From Flavobacteriales bacterium (GTDB taxonomy: Bacteria; Bacteroidota; Bacteroidia; Flavobacteriales_F; PHOS-HE28), in contig JADKHI010000001.1 in assembly GCA_016721825.1 (NCBI GenBank), positions 434,001 through 498,000 on the forward strand: a stretch of 64,000 nt of DNA. The letters are read 5' to 3'. The notes below the pieces were generated by a model that saw nothing but the letters and a program-made list of their open reading frames with translations, ran no database searches and was not told the DNA's origin. The stretch's first letter is position 1. Each line of letters starts with the position of its first letter. Below, in pieces: positions 1 to 7,799 of this stretch. Both the position numbers and the translations under genes were made by a program.

Positions 1-479
1 AAGCCGAGGCGTGCGGTCATCCCTGTGGAATAGCGTTTCACCTGCATGGACAGCTCAGGCTCTGAAAGGCCCGCGAAATGCCGAACGTAATCCTTGGTGT
101 GCGCAATGTCCGAGCGGCTCAGGCCTAGCAAGGAACTGCACAAAGCAACGTTCTCCCAGCCGCTCAACTCGGGCTCCAAGCCAACGCCCAAGGACAGCAT
201 GGGCGCGACACGGCCCTGTACACAGACCGCACCCTTCGTGGGTTCCACGATGCCGGCGATCACGCGCAGCAAGGTGCTCTTGCCAGATCCGTTGCGGCCA
301 ACGATACCGAAGCACTCGCCCCTTGCGATCTCGAGGTGTACGTCGTGCAGAATGCGCTTCCGCTCCAGCAACCGTTTCGAGCCAATGGAGACGAGGTACT
401 CCTTGATGGACCGGAACCCATAGCGCTGCACCAGCAGGTCCACGTGCAGGTCATGAAGGGCGATCGCTAACGGTGCCAT
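1..479 (-). CDS. ABC-type polysaccharide exporter ATPase (Wzt/TagH-like), C-terminus cut by window edge
   Basis: The minus strand reads open from an ATG at 479 to the window edge, giving 159 codons without a stop. The fragment has a Walker A motif GRNGSGKST near residue 63 and ends in an ABC signature-like YSTGMTARLG. A YSSGM/YSTGM signature together with an N-terminal stretch preceding the NBD is typical of ATPases exporting O-antigen, teichoic acid or capsule (Wzt, TagH, KpsT). It starts 2 nt after the stop of the permease gene, so both are one transcript and form one exporter in the inner membrane. The Walker B region and any C-terminal carbohydrate-binding domain lie outside the window, so a Wzt-type substrate domain cannot be judged. 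Confidence 0.88.
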   Translation of the reverse strand, partial: MAPLAIALHDLHVDLLVQRYGFRSIKEYLVSIGSKRLLERKRILHDVHLEIARGECFGIVGRNGSGKSTLLRVIAGIVEPTKGAVCVQGRVAPMLSLGVGLEPELSGWENVALCSSLLGLSRSDIAHTKDYVRHFAGLSEPELSMQVKRYSTGMTARLG

Positions 480-481
480 GC

Positions 482-1279
482 TCAGTAGTTCGCGATGAAG
501 CCGCGACGCAAGAGATTGAACACGGAGAGGCCGGCCAACAAGGCGATCAGCGCGAGGCCGATGGCCGGCACCCATAGTTCCGGACCTGGCACTTGTCCAT
601 CATAGAGAACCACGCGCACGAGGCCGATGAAGTGATAGAGCGGGTTGAGGGAGGCCACCCACTGCAGATCAGCAGGCACCAGATCGGGTGGATAGGCTAC
701 GGGCGTCAGGTAGAACAAGGCGGGAAGCAGCGCGCTCCATAGGATGCCAATGTCACGGAAGTAAACGTTCAGCGCGCACAGGGCCAGCGAAAGGCCGAAC
801 AGAAAGGACGCGAACAAGGCCACGACCGGGATCACCAACAGGGTGGCCGGCACCGGACGCCAGCCGAACCACGCCAGAATGAAAGCAAAGGGGATGAAGG
901 ACACCAGCAGGTTGAATAGCCCGGCCATGAGCTGCGCCAATGGGAACACCTGCGCGGGTACGGCCAGCGAACGAAGCACATGGGCATTGTCCACCACAGA
1001 GGAAAGGATGTGTGCGCTCGTGGTGGCGAAGAAGGACCAGAAGATCAAGCCCGTGAGCGCGAAGACCGGGTAGTTCTCCACCTGTGCGAAGGCCCGGCTG
1101 AAGATGAAGAGAAAGATCAACAGGAAGAGCAACGGATTGAAGAGCGTCCAGAGGAACCCGAACAACGAGCTCTTGTACCGTAGCCGCACGTTCTTCCAAG
1201 CCACGGTGAGCAGCATGGGCAGGTGCTGTCGCTGCATCCGCAGGGTGGTTTGCCCGGGCAAGGGAACGGCGGTGGACAT
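482..1279 (-). CDS. ABC-2 type polysaccharide export permease (Wzm/TagG-like)
   Basis: 265 residues with about six hydrophobic segments and the ABC-2 family hallmark LNVYFRDI followed by a Tyr-rich segment (FYLTPVAYP) and SLNPLYHF near residue 215. These are standard in O-antigen and teichoic acid export permeases. It forms the membrane channel partner of the ATPase encoded 2 nt downstream. It is divergent from the glycosyltransferase operon, with only 58 bases between the two start codons, so export and assembly genes probably share a regulatory region. Confidence 0.92.
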   Translation of the reverse strand: MSTAVPLPGQTTLRMQRQHLPMLLTVAWKNVRLRYKSSLFGFLWTLFNPLLFLLIFLFIFSRAFAQVENYPVFALTGLIFWSFFATTSAHILSSVVDNAHVLRSLAVPAQVFPLAQLMAGLFNLLVSFIPFAFILAWFGWRPVPATLLVIPVVALFASFLFGLSLALCALNVYFRDIGILWSALLPALFYLTPVAYPPDLVPADLQWVASLNPLYHFIGLVRVVLYDGQVPGPELWVPAIGLALIALLAGLSVFNLLRRGFIANY

Positions 1280-1319
1280 GGGTCGCGCAAGTTAGCGCAG
1301 CCCCTTCGTGGAGGCCTTC

Positions 1320-1327
1320 TATCTTGG
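1320..1327 (+). promoter_or_regulatory. Candidate -7 box TATCTTGG for the glycosyltransferase operon
   Basis: TATCTTGG lies 10 nt before the ATG at 1338 and resembles the Bacteroidota -7 consensus TAnnTTTG with one mismatch. No clear TTTG -33 element is visible at the expected distance. Confidence 0.3.
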
Positions 1328-1337
1328 CCCTTCGCGC

Positions 1338-2381
1338 ATGTCACTGGTCTTCAATGGTCGTTGCCTGGATCGCCCCATCGGCGGTGTGGAACGCTATGCC
1401 CGCATGCTGCTGCACACCCTTGCACGGATCCACACGGACCTGCGTGTGGTGGTGCCTCCGAAGGCGACCGCGGACCTAGGCCTTCCACCAGGCATCACGG
1501 TTCAACGCTTTGGGAACATGCGGGGCCATGCCTGGGAACAGCTCTCGCTGCCAAGTGCGCTCCGCAAAGGGGACTTCCTGCTGAACCCGGCGAACGCGGC
1601 GCCGCTTAGGGTCCACAAGCAGGCCGTGGTGGTGCACGACCTGGCCTTCCTCCACCATCCGGAGTGGTTCGATGTGCGCTTCGCGAAGTGGTACGGATTC
1701 CTTATGCCTCTGGTGGTGCGGCGTTCCGCCGTGGTGGTGACCGTGAGCGAGACCATGCGCCAAGAGCTCATCACCACCTTCGAGCTGCCTGCGGAAAAGG
1801 TGATCGTGGTCCCGCCATACGCCGACCCACAGCAGTTCTCTCGATCCGAAAGGGTTAATGTGCCGGATCGCTTCTTCCTGTTCGTTGGCGGTGATGATCC
1901 GCGCAAGTCCATCTCAGGAACACTGGACCAGCTCTTCGCTTCGGACGACCAGGCCCATGCCGTAATTGTCGGTCGCCAACGCAAGCCCTTCAGCGCAAAG
2001 CCCCTTCCCGCCGATGCTCGGATCCACTGGCTCACCGACGCGACCGATGCGCAGCTCACATGGCTCTACGACCGTGCCCAGGCGCTCATCCACCCTTCGG
2101 TTTACGAGGGCTTCGGCCTGCCTGTACTGGAAGCGCTTCAGCGAGGCTGCCCCGTGATCGCGCGACCGCTGCCGGTCCTGTTGGAACAGTTCGGCAACTG
2201 CTTTCATGCCTCCCCATTCGCCGGATCCTCCGATCTTTCGGCTGTGCTTCCACTTCTTCCGCTCCGAACACCGGGATCCCACTTGCATGGGGAAGAGGTC
2301 CTGCGGGTGCTTGCACGCTTCTCGGAGCAACACACGGAAATGGCGCTGCGAAGCGTGATCGAACGTTCGAAGCACCTCTGA
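1338..2381 (+). CDS. GT4-family glycosyltransferase
   Basis: About 347 residues. The start is placed at ATG 1338 (MSLVFNGRCLDRPIGGVERY) because the Rossmann strand and the GGVERY donor/acceptor loop begin there; an in-frame ATG 30 nt upstream only adds a non-conserved stretch. The C-terminal half has the GT-B hallmark EGFGLPVLEALQRGCPVI, with the two Glu residues of the EX7E motif near residue 258. It probably transfers a sugar from an NDP donor onto a lipid-linked glycan at the inner face of the inner membrane. The next glycosyltransferase starts 1 nt after its stop, so the two are co-translated. The sugar specificity cannot be read from the sequence. Confidence 0.9.
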   Translation: MSLVFNGRCLDRPIGGVERYARMLLHTLARIHTDLRVVVPPKATADLGLPPGITVQRFGNMRGHAWEQLSLPSALRKGDFLLNPANAAPLRVHKQAVVVHDLAFLHHPEWFDVRFAKWYGFLMPLVVRRSAVVVTVSETMRQELITTFELPAEKVIVVPPYADPQQFSRSERVNVPDRFFLFVGGDDPRKSISGTLDQLFASDDQAHAVIVGRQRKPFSAKPLPADARIHWLTDATDAQLTWLYDRAQALIHPSVYEGFGLPVLEALQRGCPVIARPLPVLLEQFGNCFHASPFAGSSDLSAVLPLLPLRTPGSHLHGEEVLRVLARFSEQHTEMALRSVIERSKHL

Positions 2382-2382
2382 T

Positions 2383-3495
2383 ATGCGCATCGCACTGGTA
2401 CACGATTGGTTGTTGGTGAGCGGCGGGGCCGAGAAAGTGACGAGCGAGCTGTTGAAGATCTACGATGCGGACGTGTTCTCCCTGGTCGACTTCCTGAATG
2501 ATGAGGATCGTGCGGAGATCCTGCACGGAAAGCACGCGCGCACGAGCTTCATCCAGCGCCTTCCCGGTGCACGCAAGCACTATCGGAACTACCTGCCGTT
2601 CTTCCCGAAGGCGATCGAGCGCTTCGACCTCTCCTCCTACGACCTGATCATTTCCTCGTCTTACGCGGTGGCGAAAGGCGTGCGGAAGAAGCACCACCAG
2701 GTGCACGTGTGCTACATCCATACACCCATGCGGTATGCCTGGGTGCAGGAGGCCACGTACATTGAGGACCATGAGCTTACCGGACTGAGAGCGTCCGTGG
2801 TGCGCACCGTGCTTGATCGCCTGCGGCGCTGGGACCACGCGAACTCCGCCTATGTGGACCGTTTCATCGCCAACAGCCGCAACGTGGCCGACCGGGTGAA
2901 ACGGATCTACGGACGCGAGTCGGACATCGTGCTTCCTCCCGTGGATGGCGAGCTGTACACGCTCGGCGATGGGGAACGGACACACTACCTGGCCGCTGCC
3001 CGACTGGTGCCGTACAAGAAGATGCACGAGATCATACGGGCCTTCGCACTGATGCCGGACAAGCGGCTGATCCTCTGCGGTGACGGTCCCGAGCGTGAGC
3101 GCCTACGATCCATGTTGACACCGAACGTGACGATGATCGGACACGCTACACGGGCCGAACTCATCCGCCTGATGCAGACCGCCAAGGCCTTGATCGTGGC
3201 CGCCGACGAGGATCTGGGCCTGACCCCGATGGAAGCGCAGAGCTGCGGGACGCCGGTGATCGCCCTGCGCAAAGGAGGCTATCTGGAGACCGTGCTGGAG
3301 GGCGAGACCGGTGTCTTCTTCGATGATCCATCCCCAGCTGCCATCGCGAAGGCCGTGGACCGTTTCGAGGCCCAAGGTGTGCGGTGCTCTGCGGCAGGCA
3401 TCAGGGAGCACATGACCGCTCATTTCAGCCCCGTTTTCCGAGCAGAGATCAAGGCGCTCGTGGATGCCGAACTGGCCAACCATGCCCGCCGCTAA
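2383..3495 (+). CDS. GT4-family glycosyltransferase, WbaZ/mannosyltransferase-like
   Basis: 370 residues. The N-terminus MRIALVHDWLLVSGGAEKV is the GT4 nucleotide-sugar fold opening with the GGAE loop. The C-terminal donor site is DLGLTPMEAQSCGTPVIAL, an EX7E-like motif in which the first position is Asp-Leu-Gly rather than Glu-Gly-Phe. Similar proteins act in O-antigen assembly (WbaZ/RfbZ type), but the substrate is not determined. It lies in an operon with the preceding GT4 gene (1 nt gap) and the following O-antigen polymerase/ligase (overlapping start). Confidence 0.9.
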   Translation: MRIALVHDWLLVSGGAEKVTSELLKIYDADVFSLVDFLNDEDRAEILHGKHARTSFIQRLPGARKHYRNYLPFFPKAIERFDLSSYDLIISSSYAVAKGVRKKHHQVHVCYIHTPMRYAWVQEATYIEDHELTGLRASVVRTVLDRLRRWDHANSAYVDRFIANSRNVADRVKRIYGRESDIVLPPVDGELYTLGDGERTHYLAAARLVPYKKMHEIIRAFALMPDKRLILCGDGPERERLRSMLTPNVTMIGHATRAELIRLMQTAKALIVAADEDLGLTPMEAQSCGTPVIALRKGGYLETVLEGETGVFFDDPSPAAIAKAVDRFEAQGVRCSAAGIREHMTAHFSPVFRAEIKALVDAELANHARR

Positions 3496-4714
3496 GGTCT
3501 GCAAGGCCCTTTTCCGGACATCGACCCTGCTGCTCGCCTGTATACCCATGCTGGGCATGCGGCCCGCCGTAGGCGTGATCCTGCTCTGGGTACTCAGCGC
3601 GTTGCTGCACAGGCTTCTGGTCCGCACCGAACGACCTGCGCCCGATGTGCGGACTTTTCTCTTCCTGGCCTCTCCTTTCCTGTTGATGATGCTCGATCTG
3701 CTCCGAGCGAGCGATCCGTTAGCAACTTGGCACATTTCGGAACGAAGTTCGATCCTGGCCATCGCCCCGTTCGTCATTTTCATGCTGCGCCCTCCAGTGG
3801 ACACGGGGCTGCGGGACCGGGCTGTGGATGTCTATGCGTTCGCCTCGCTGGCCCTCGCCCTATTCGCCAACTTCAACATCCTCGCTCATGGCCTCTCCGC
3901 GGACCTTCCTTTCGCGCAGGCTTACCGGCAACAGTTCTCCGATGCCACCGGGATCCATCCACCCTTCGGCGCATACTTCTTCCTGCTCGGGGCGCTCTTC
4001 ATGGTGGAGCGTGCTCTTCGTACCCAGGAACAGCGCAAGCTGCGTATCACCATCGCGCTGCTATTGACCACGGCCGGTGCCTTGATAGCGTCGCGAACGC
4101 CCCTGATCGCCTTCGCCATGGCCAGCTTACTGATGCTGTGGTCACACCCGGAACGGAAGCGTGCACTGCGCCTTGCAGCCCTGTTGATCGGTGGACTTGT
4201 GTTGCTGATCGCCCTGATCCCTTCGGCACGCCAACGAGCGTTGGAACCCTTCCGCACCGACCTGGCGATCCCCACCGCAGGTGCTTCGAACTCGGTGAGC
4301 GAGCGTTTCGTGATCGGCCATTGCACCTTGGAACTGCTGGAGAACAACTGGCTCTTGGGCCTCGGTCAGGCTGCCGTGCAACCAGCGTTGGACACCTGCT
4401 ACGAACAGTTCAACGACCCGCGCTTCCTGAACGGCAGCTACAGCACGCATTGCCAACCGCTGCATTGGTGGCTTTCCTTCGGCATGCTCGGCGCGCTCCT
4501 CTTCGTAGCGCTCTTCTTCGTGCCCTTGCGCAAGGCCTGGGGAACGAGAGACGCAAGGCTTGCTGGCTTCCTCCTTTTCGTGTTGGTGTGCTGCCTTACG
4601 GAGAATGTGCTGGCGCGTCAGTGGGGTGTGGTACTCTTCGCCTTCTTCCTCGCGCTTCTGTCGCCTTCGCTCTTCGCGGGTGCAGGTTCCGCAGCCGAGC
4701 GCAGCCAGAGGTAA
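3482..4714 (+). CDS. O-antigen ligase/polymerase-like membrane protein (Wzy/WaaL family)
   Basis: About 410 residues with roughly ten hydrophobic segments and a large periplasmic loop (about residues 250-330), the usual layout of Wzy/WaaL proteins. ATG 3482 is preferred over ATG 3464 because it shortens the overlap with the upstream glycosyltransferase to 14 nt. Adjacent GT4 genes and the divergent ABC exporter fit a role in joining or ligating surface polysaccharide. The 3' end overlaps the convergent nhaA gene by 97 nt (4618-4714), so the last 32 codons lie on the complement of the NhaA C-terminus. Polymerase and ligase cannot be told apart here. Confidence 0.82.
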   Translation: MPAAKVCKALFRTSTLLLACIPMLGMRPAVGVILLWVLSALLHRLLVRTERPAPDVRTFLFLASPFLLMMLDLLRASDPLATWHISERSSILAIAPFVIFMLRPPVDTGLRDRAVDVYAFASLALALFANFNILAHGLSADLPFAQAYRQQFSDATGIHPPFGAYFFLLGALFMVERALRTQEQRKLRITIALLLTTAGALIASRTPLIAFAMASLLMLWSHPERKRALRLAALLIGGLVLLIALIPSARQRALEPFRTDLAIPTAGASNSVSERFVIGHCTLELLENNWLLGLGQAAVQPALDTCYEQFNDPRFLNGSYSTHCQPLHWWLSFGMLGALLFVALFFVPLRKAWGTRDARLAGFLLFVLVCCLTENVLARQWGVVLFAFFLALLSPSLFAGAGSAAERSQR

Positions 4715-5994
4715 CCGCCCCCACCCGCGATCACTGAAGCGAGGATGATGGCCAGCTTGGCCTGCTGGACCGGCTCCGCATCCTGAAAAGCGAGTTCGTT
4801 CACGAAGAGCGACATGGTGAAGCCCACGCCGGCCAGGATGGACATGCCCACCAGATGGCCCCAGCGGATGCCAGCGCTCAGCTTGGCCGCTCCCGTGCGC
4901 AACAGCAACCAGCAAGTCACCAGGATGCCCACCGGTTTCCCGACCACCAGTCCGAGCAGCACGCCAAGGAAGACGGTCCCTTGCAAGGCGGAGGGCATGT
5001 CATTTGGCAATTCCACACCCGCGTTGGCGAAGGCGAAGAGAGGAAGGATCACGAAGGCGACGAGCGGATGCAAGCCTTGTTCAAGGCGCTGTAGTGGTGT
5101 TTCGGCATGCTTCGCAGAATCCTTGATGGCGCTGACCGTCTGCATCTGTTCCTCGGTCAATGTGGGAAGGCCGTTCGGGTCCTGTCGGGAGAAGCGGTCG
5201 GTGAGCTTTCGCAAGCTGGATAGGAACTGGGCCTCGTTGAGCTTGGTGCGCGCCGGAATGGTGAAGGCGGCCAGCACACCGGCGATCGTGGCATGCACAC
5301 CGCTCAGTAGAAAGGCCGTCCAAAGCAGGCAGATGCCCACCACACCATAGAACAGGGCGCTGCGCACGCCCATCAGGTTGGCCAAGGTCATCAGCGCCAG
5401 TGCACCACCACCGATGGCGAGGTAGCTCCAGCCGATGTCGCTCGTGTAAAAGAACGCGATCACCAGCACGCTGCCCAGGTCGTCGGCGATGGCCACGGTG
5501 GTGAGGAAGACCTTGAGCGCCGCAGGCACCTTGCTGCCCAGCAGCGCCATGATACCGAGCGCGAAGGCGATGTCCGTGGCCATGGGCACACCCCAACCGC
5601 TGGCGGTGGATGAGCCGGGGGGATTGAGCAGCGTGTAGAGCAGCGCTGGCATGATCATTCCACCGAAACCGGCGGCCACAGGTAGGAGAGCCTTTCGCGG
5701 GTCGCTCAGTTCACCGCCCACCACCTCGCGTTTCAGTTCCAGACCTACCACGAAGAAGAAGAGGGCCATCAGCCCGTCGTTGACCCAATGATGGAGCGAG
5801 CGTTCCAGGCGATATCCTCCGAGATCCAGTCCCATCGGTACTTCCCACAGGTGGTGATACGCCTCGCGCCAAGGGGAATTGGCCAGCACCATGGCGACCA
5901 GGGCTCCAATGAACAACAGCACGCCACCGGTGGTCTGGTGGTGCATGAAATGGTCGAACGGCCGACGTAACCGGTCGATGGGATCCTTTCGCAT
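4618..5994 (-). CDS. nhaA: Na+/H+ antiporter NhaA
   Basis: 458 residues with the NhaA pattern throughout: GLELKREVV near residue 85, MATDIAFALG with Asp141, and VAIADDLG with the paired Asp171-Asp172, which correspond to the ion-binding Asp133 and Asp163-Asp164 of E. coli NhaA. It exchanges cytoplasmic Na+ for external H+ at the inner membrane. It is longer than the roughly 390-residue E. coli protein because of a loop insertion near residues 255-295 and a charged C-terminal tail. That tail is encoded opposite the end of the polysaccharide polymerase gene. A TATCTTCC box sits only 5 nt before its ATG. Confidence 0.96.
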   Translation of the reverse strand: MRKDPIDRLRRPFDHFMHHQTTGGVLLFIGALVAMVLANSPWREAYHHLWEVPMGLDLGGYRLERSLHHWVNDGLMALFFFVVGLELKREVVGGELSDPRKALLPVAAGFGGMIMPALLYTLLNPPGSSTASGWGVPMATDIAFALGIMALLGSKVPAALKVFLTTVAIADDLGSVLVIAFFYTSDIGWSYLAIGGGALALMTLANLMGVRSALFYGVVGICLLWTAFLLSGVHATIAGVLAAFTIPARTKLNEAQFLSSLRKLTDRFSRQDPNGLPTLTEEQMQTVSAIKDSAKHAETPLQRLEQGLHPLVAFVILPLFAFANAGVELPNDMPSALQGTVFLGVLLGLVVGKPVGILVTCWLLLRTGAAKLSAGIRWGHLVGMSILAGVGFTMSLFVNELAFQDAEPVQQAKLAIILASVIAGGGGYLWLRSAAEPAPAKSEGDRSARKKAKSTTPH

Positions 5995-5999
5995 GTGGC

Positions 6000-6007
6000 G
6001 GAAGATA
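6000..6007 (-). promoter_or_regulatory. Candidate -7 box TATCTTCC directly before nhaA
   Basis: On the minus strand TATCTTCC is followed by 5 nt and then the nhaA ATG at 5994. If it is a true -7 element, transcription would start at or next to the A of the start codon, giving a leaderless or nearly leaderless mRNA. Confidence 0.3.
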
Positions 6008-6018
6008 ATGTCACGGGA

Positions 6019-6723
6019 TCATGGCTTCCGGAACACCAGGCAATGCTGCCAGGGCAGCCCGCGGTGCTCACGGTGAAGCCGCAACCCCGCCTCACGCATT
6101 TCCACAATGCACTGCTCCCTGCTCATCCGGTGAATGGCCTTGATCGGCACATCCTCGTCCTCACCGCGATACTCCACCAAGTAGAGCAGCCCTCCGGTCC
6201 GCATGGCTGCCACCAGAGAGGTCATCACTTCGCATGGAAAGGCCATCTCATGGTACACATCCACCAGAAGTACCTTGTCCAGCGTGTCCGCCGGCAGCCG
6301 CACATCCTTCATCCCGGCCTGGACGGGTATGATGTTGGTGAGACCTGACCTGGATGCCTTCACCCTGACACTGTCGAGCATGACCGGTTGCACATCGACC
6401 GCGAACACAACTCCTCCAGTGGCACGACCGGCCATCGGGAGGGTGTGGTAACCGATGCCGCATCCGATATCGGCGATCACGTTCCCGGGGCACACATCCA
6501 CATAGGAGAGCAAGCGCGCGGGATCCTCCTCCTGCACCCGTTGCGGGCGTTCGAGCCAATCGGCGTGCACCACGGACATGGTGTGGGCGATCTCGCGGCC
6601 CATGTACCACTTTCCGATGCCGTCCGGAGATCCCACATGCAAACTGTACAGACCATCACACTGCGCTGCAACGGCCAGCGTGGCGCAGGTGAACCAGGTA
6701 GCGAGCACGAAGCGAAAAGCCAC
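6019..6723 (-). CDS. Exported class I SAM-dependent methyltransferase
   Basis: 234 residues. Residues 1-19 form a signal peptide ending in AVAA-Q. The mature part carries YMGREIAHTM and ADWLERPQRVQEEDP, a lead-in I associate with a family of exported methyltransferases, then SAM motif I VIADIGCGIGYHTLPMA near residue 83, an acidic post-I residue in FAVDVQ, and motif IV LLVDVYHEM. The fold is the Rossmann methyltransferase, but the signal peptide places it outside the cytoplasm, where SAM is not expected. It may bind another ligand or act at the membrane. It is downstream of and convergent with nothing: nhaA follows it on the same strand after 24 nt, so the two may be co-transcribed. Confidence 0.8.
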   Translation of the reverse strand: MAFRFVLATWFTCATLAVAAQCDGLYSLHVGSPDGIGKWYMGREIAHTMSVVHADWLERPQRVQEEDPARLLSYVDVCPGNVIADIGCGIGYHTLPMAGRATGGVVFAVDVQPVMLDSVRVKASRSGLTNIIPVQAGMKDVRLPADTLDKVLLVDVYHEMAFPCEVMTSLVAAMRTGGLLYLVEYRGEDEDVPIKAIHRMSREQCIVEMREAGLRLHREHRGLPWQHCLVFRKP

Positions 6724-6828
6724 CTACGGCAACGTTCGAAGGCGGCTCGCTGTTCATTCAGCCTAGTGCAACGTATGCCCTTTTCACTTTTCAGAAGTTA
6801 TCCACACGGAACGGGCTTGGCGAGGCCT

Positions 6829-6843
6829 CCCGGATACCTTCGC
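6829..6843 (+). promoter_or_regulatory. Candidate promoter element CCCGGATACCTTCGC before the transketolase gene
   Basis: This 15-mer contains a TACCTTCG box (6835-6842) 28 nt before the transketolase ATG. The identical 15-mer occurs at 46525-46539, 34 nt before the M42 peptidase gene. Recurrence in the same position before two unrelated genes supports a promoter role. Confidence 0.45.
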
Positions 6844-6870
6844 AGCACCATTCCGGAACCCTTGCCCACC

Positions 6871-7746
6871 ATGACCAAACCCGCGCCGGCCGTAGCTTCC
6901 AGCGTATCGACCGACGAGCTTGACCGCATCTGTTCGCAGGTGCGCCGTGACATTGTGCGCATGGTGCATGGCTGCCAGAGCGGCCACCCCGGCGCCTCCC
7001 TCGGCTGCACGGAGTTCTTCGTCGCGCTTTACTGGAACATCCTGTGCCACGACCCCAAGGCCTTCAGTATGGACGGCATCGGGCAGGACCTGTTCTTCCT
7101 GAGCAACGGCCACATCAGCCCGGTCTGGTACAGCGTGCTCGCGCACAGCGGCTACTTCCCCACGAAGGAGCTGTTCACCTTCCGCAAGCTGAACTCGCGC
7201 CTGCAAGGGCACCCTACCACGCATGAAGGACTGCCCGGCATCCGCATGGCCAGCGGCTCCTTGGGGCAGGGTCTCAGTGTCGGCATAGGCGCAGCATTGG
7301 CGAAGAAGCTGAACGGCGATCCACACCTGGTGTTCACCCTGCACGGCGACGGCGAACTGCAGGAAGGCCAGATCTGGGAGGCCGCCATGAGCGCGCCCCG
7401 CCACAAGGTGGACAACCTGATCGCCACGGTGGATTGGAACGGCCGCCAGATCGATGGCGACGTGGATGACGTATTGCCTTTGGGCGACCTGCCGGCGAAA
7501 TGGAGGGCCTTCGGTTGGGATGTGTTGATCTGCAACGGCAACGACATGGCCGAACTGCTGGCCACGTTGAATGAAGCGAAGTCCCGCACCGGCAAAGGCC
7601 TGCCGATCGTGATCCTGATGCGCACCGAGATGGGCCAGGGCGTCGACTTCATGGTCGGCTCGCACGAGTGGCACGGCATTCCACCGAACGACGAACAGCT
7701 TGCCCGCGCACTGGCGCAGCTCCCTGAAACGTTAGGGGACTATTGA
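6871..7746 (+). CDS. Transketolase, N-terminal (TPP/PP-domain) subunit
   Basis: 291 residues from ATG 6871; the open frame extends far upstream, but recognisable transketolase sequence begins here. It has SGHPGASLGCTEFF near residue 35, the conserved GQGLSVGIGAAL and the thiamine-diphosphate motif GDGELQEGQIWEAA ending in the conserved Asn of DWNGRQ. It matches only the first half of full-length transketolase; the second half is encoded at 9215-10168. Together the two subunits should transfer two-carbon ketol units in the non-oxidative pentose phosphate pathway in the cytosol. Split transketolases are normally adjacent genes, but here a vWA gene lies between them. Confidence 0.94.
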   Translation: MTKPAPAVASSVSTDELDRICSQVRRDIVRMVHGCQSGHPGASLGCTEFFVALYWNILCHDPKAFSMDGIGQDLFFLSNGHISPVWYSVLAHSGYFPTKELFTFRKLNSRLQGHPTTHEGLPGIRMASGSLGQGLSVGIGAALAKKLNGDPHLVFTLHGDGELQEGQIWEAAMSAPRHKVDNLIATVDWNGRQIDGDVDDVLPLGDLPAKWRAFGWDVLICNGNDMAELLATLNEAKSRTGKGLPIVILMRTEMGQGVDFMVGSHEWHGIPPNDEQLARALAQLPETLGDY

Positions 7747-7799
7747 AGCTCTCCATCCCCCGGCTTCGCTTGGTACCGCATTTGCAACACGGCAGCACC

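Noticed and set aside
3464..3481. Upstream ATG of the O-antigen ligase-like gene.
   Set aside because: Gives a longer overlap with the glycosyltransferase and adds non-family residues; ATG 3482 preferred.
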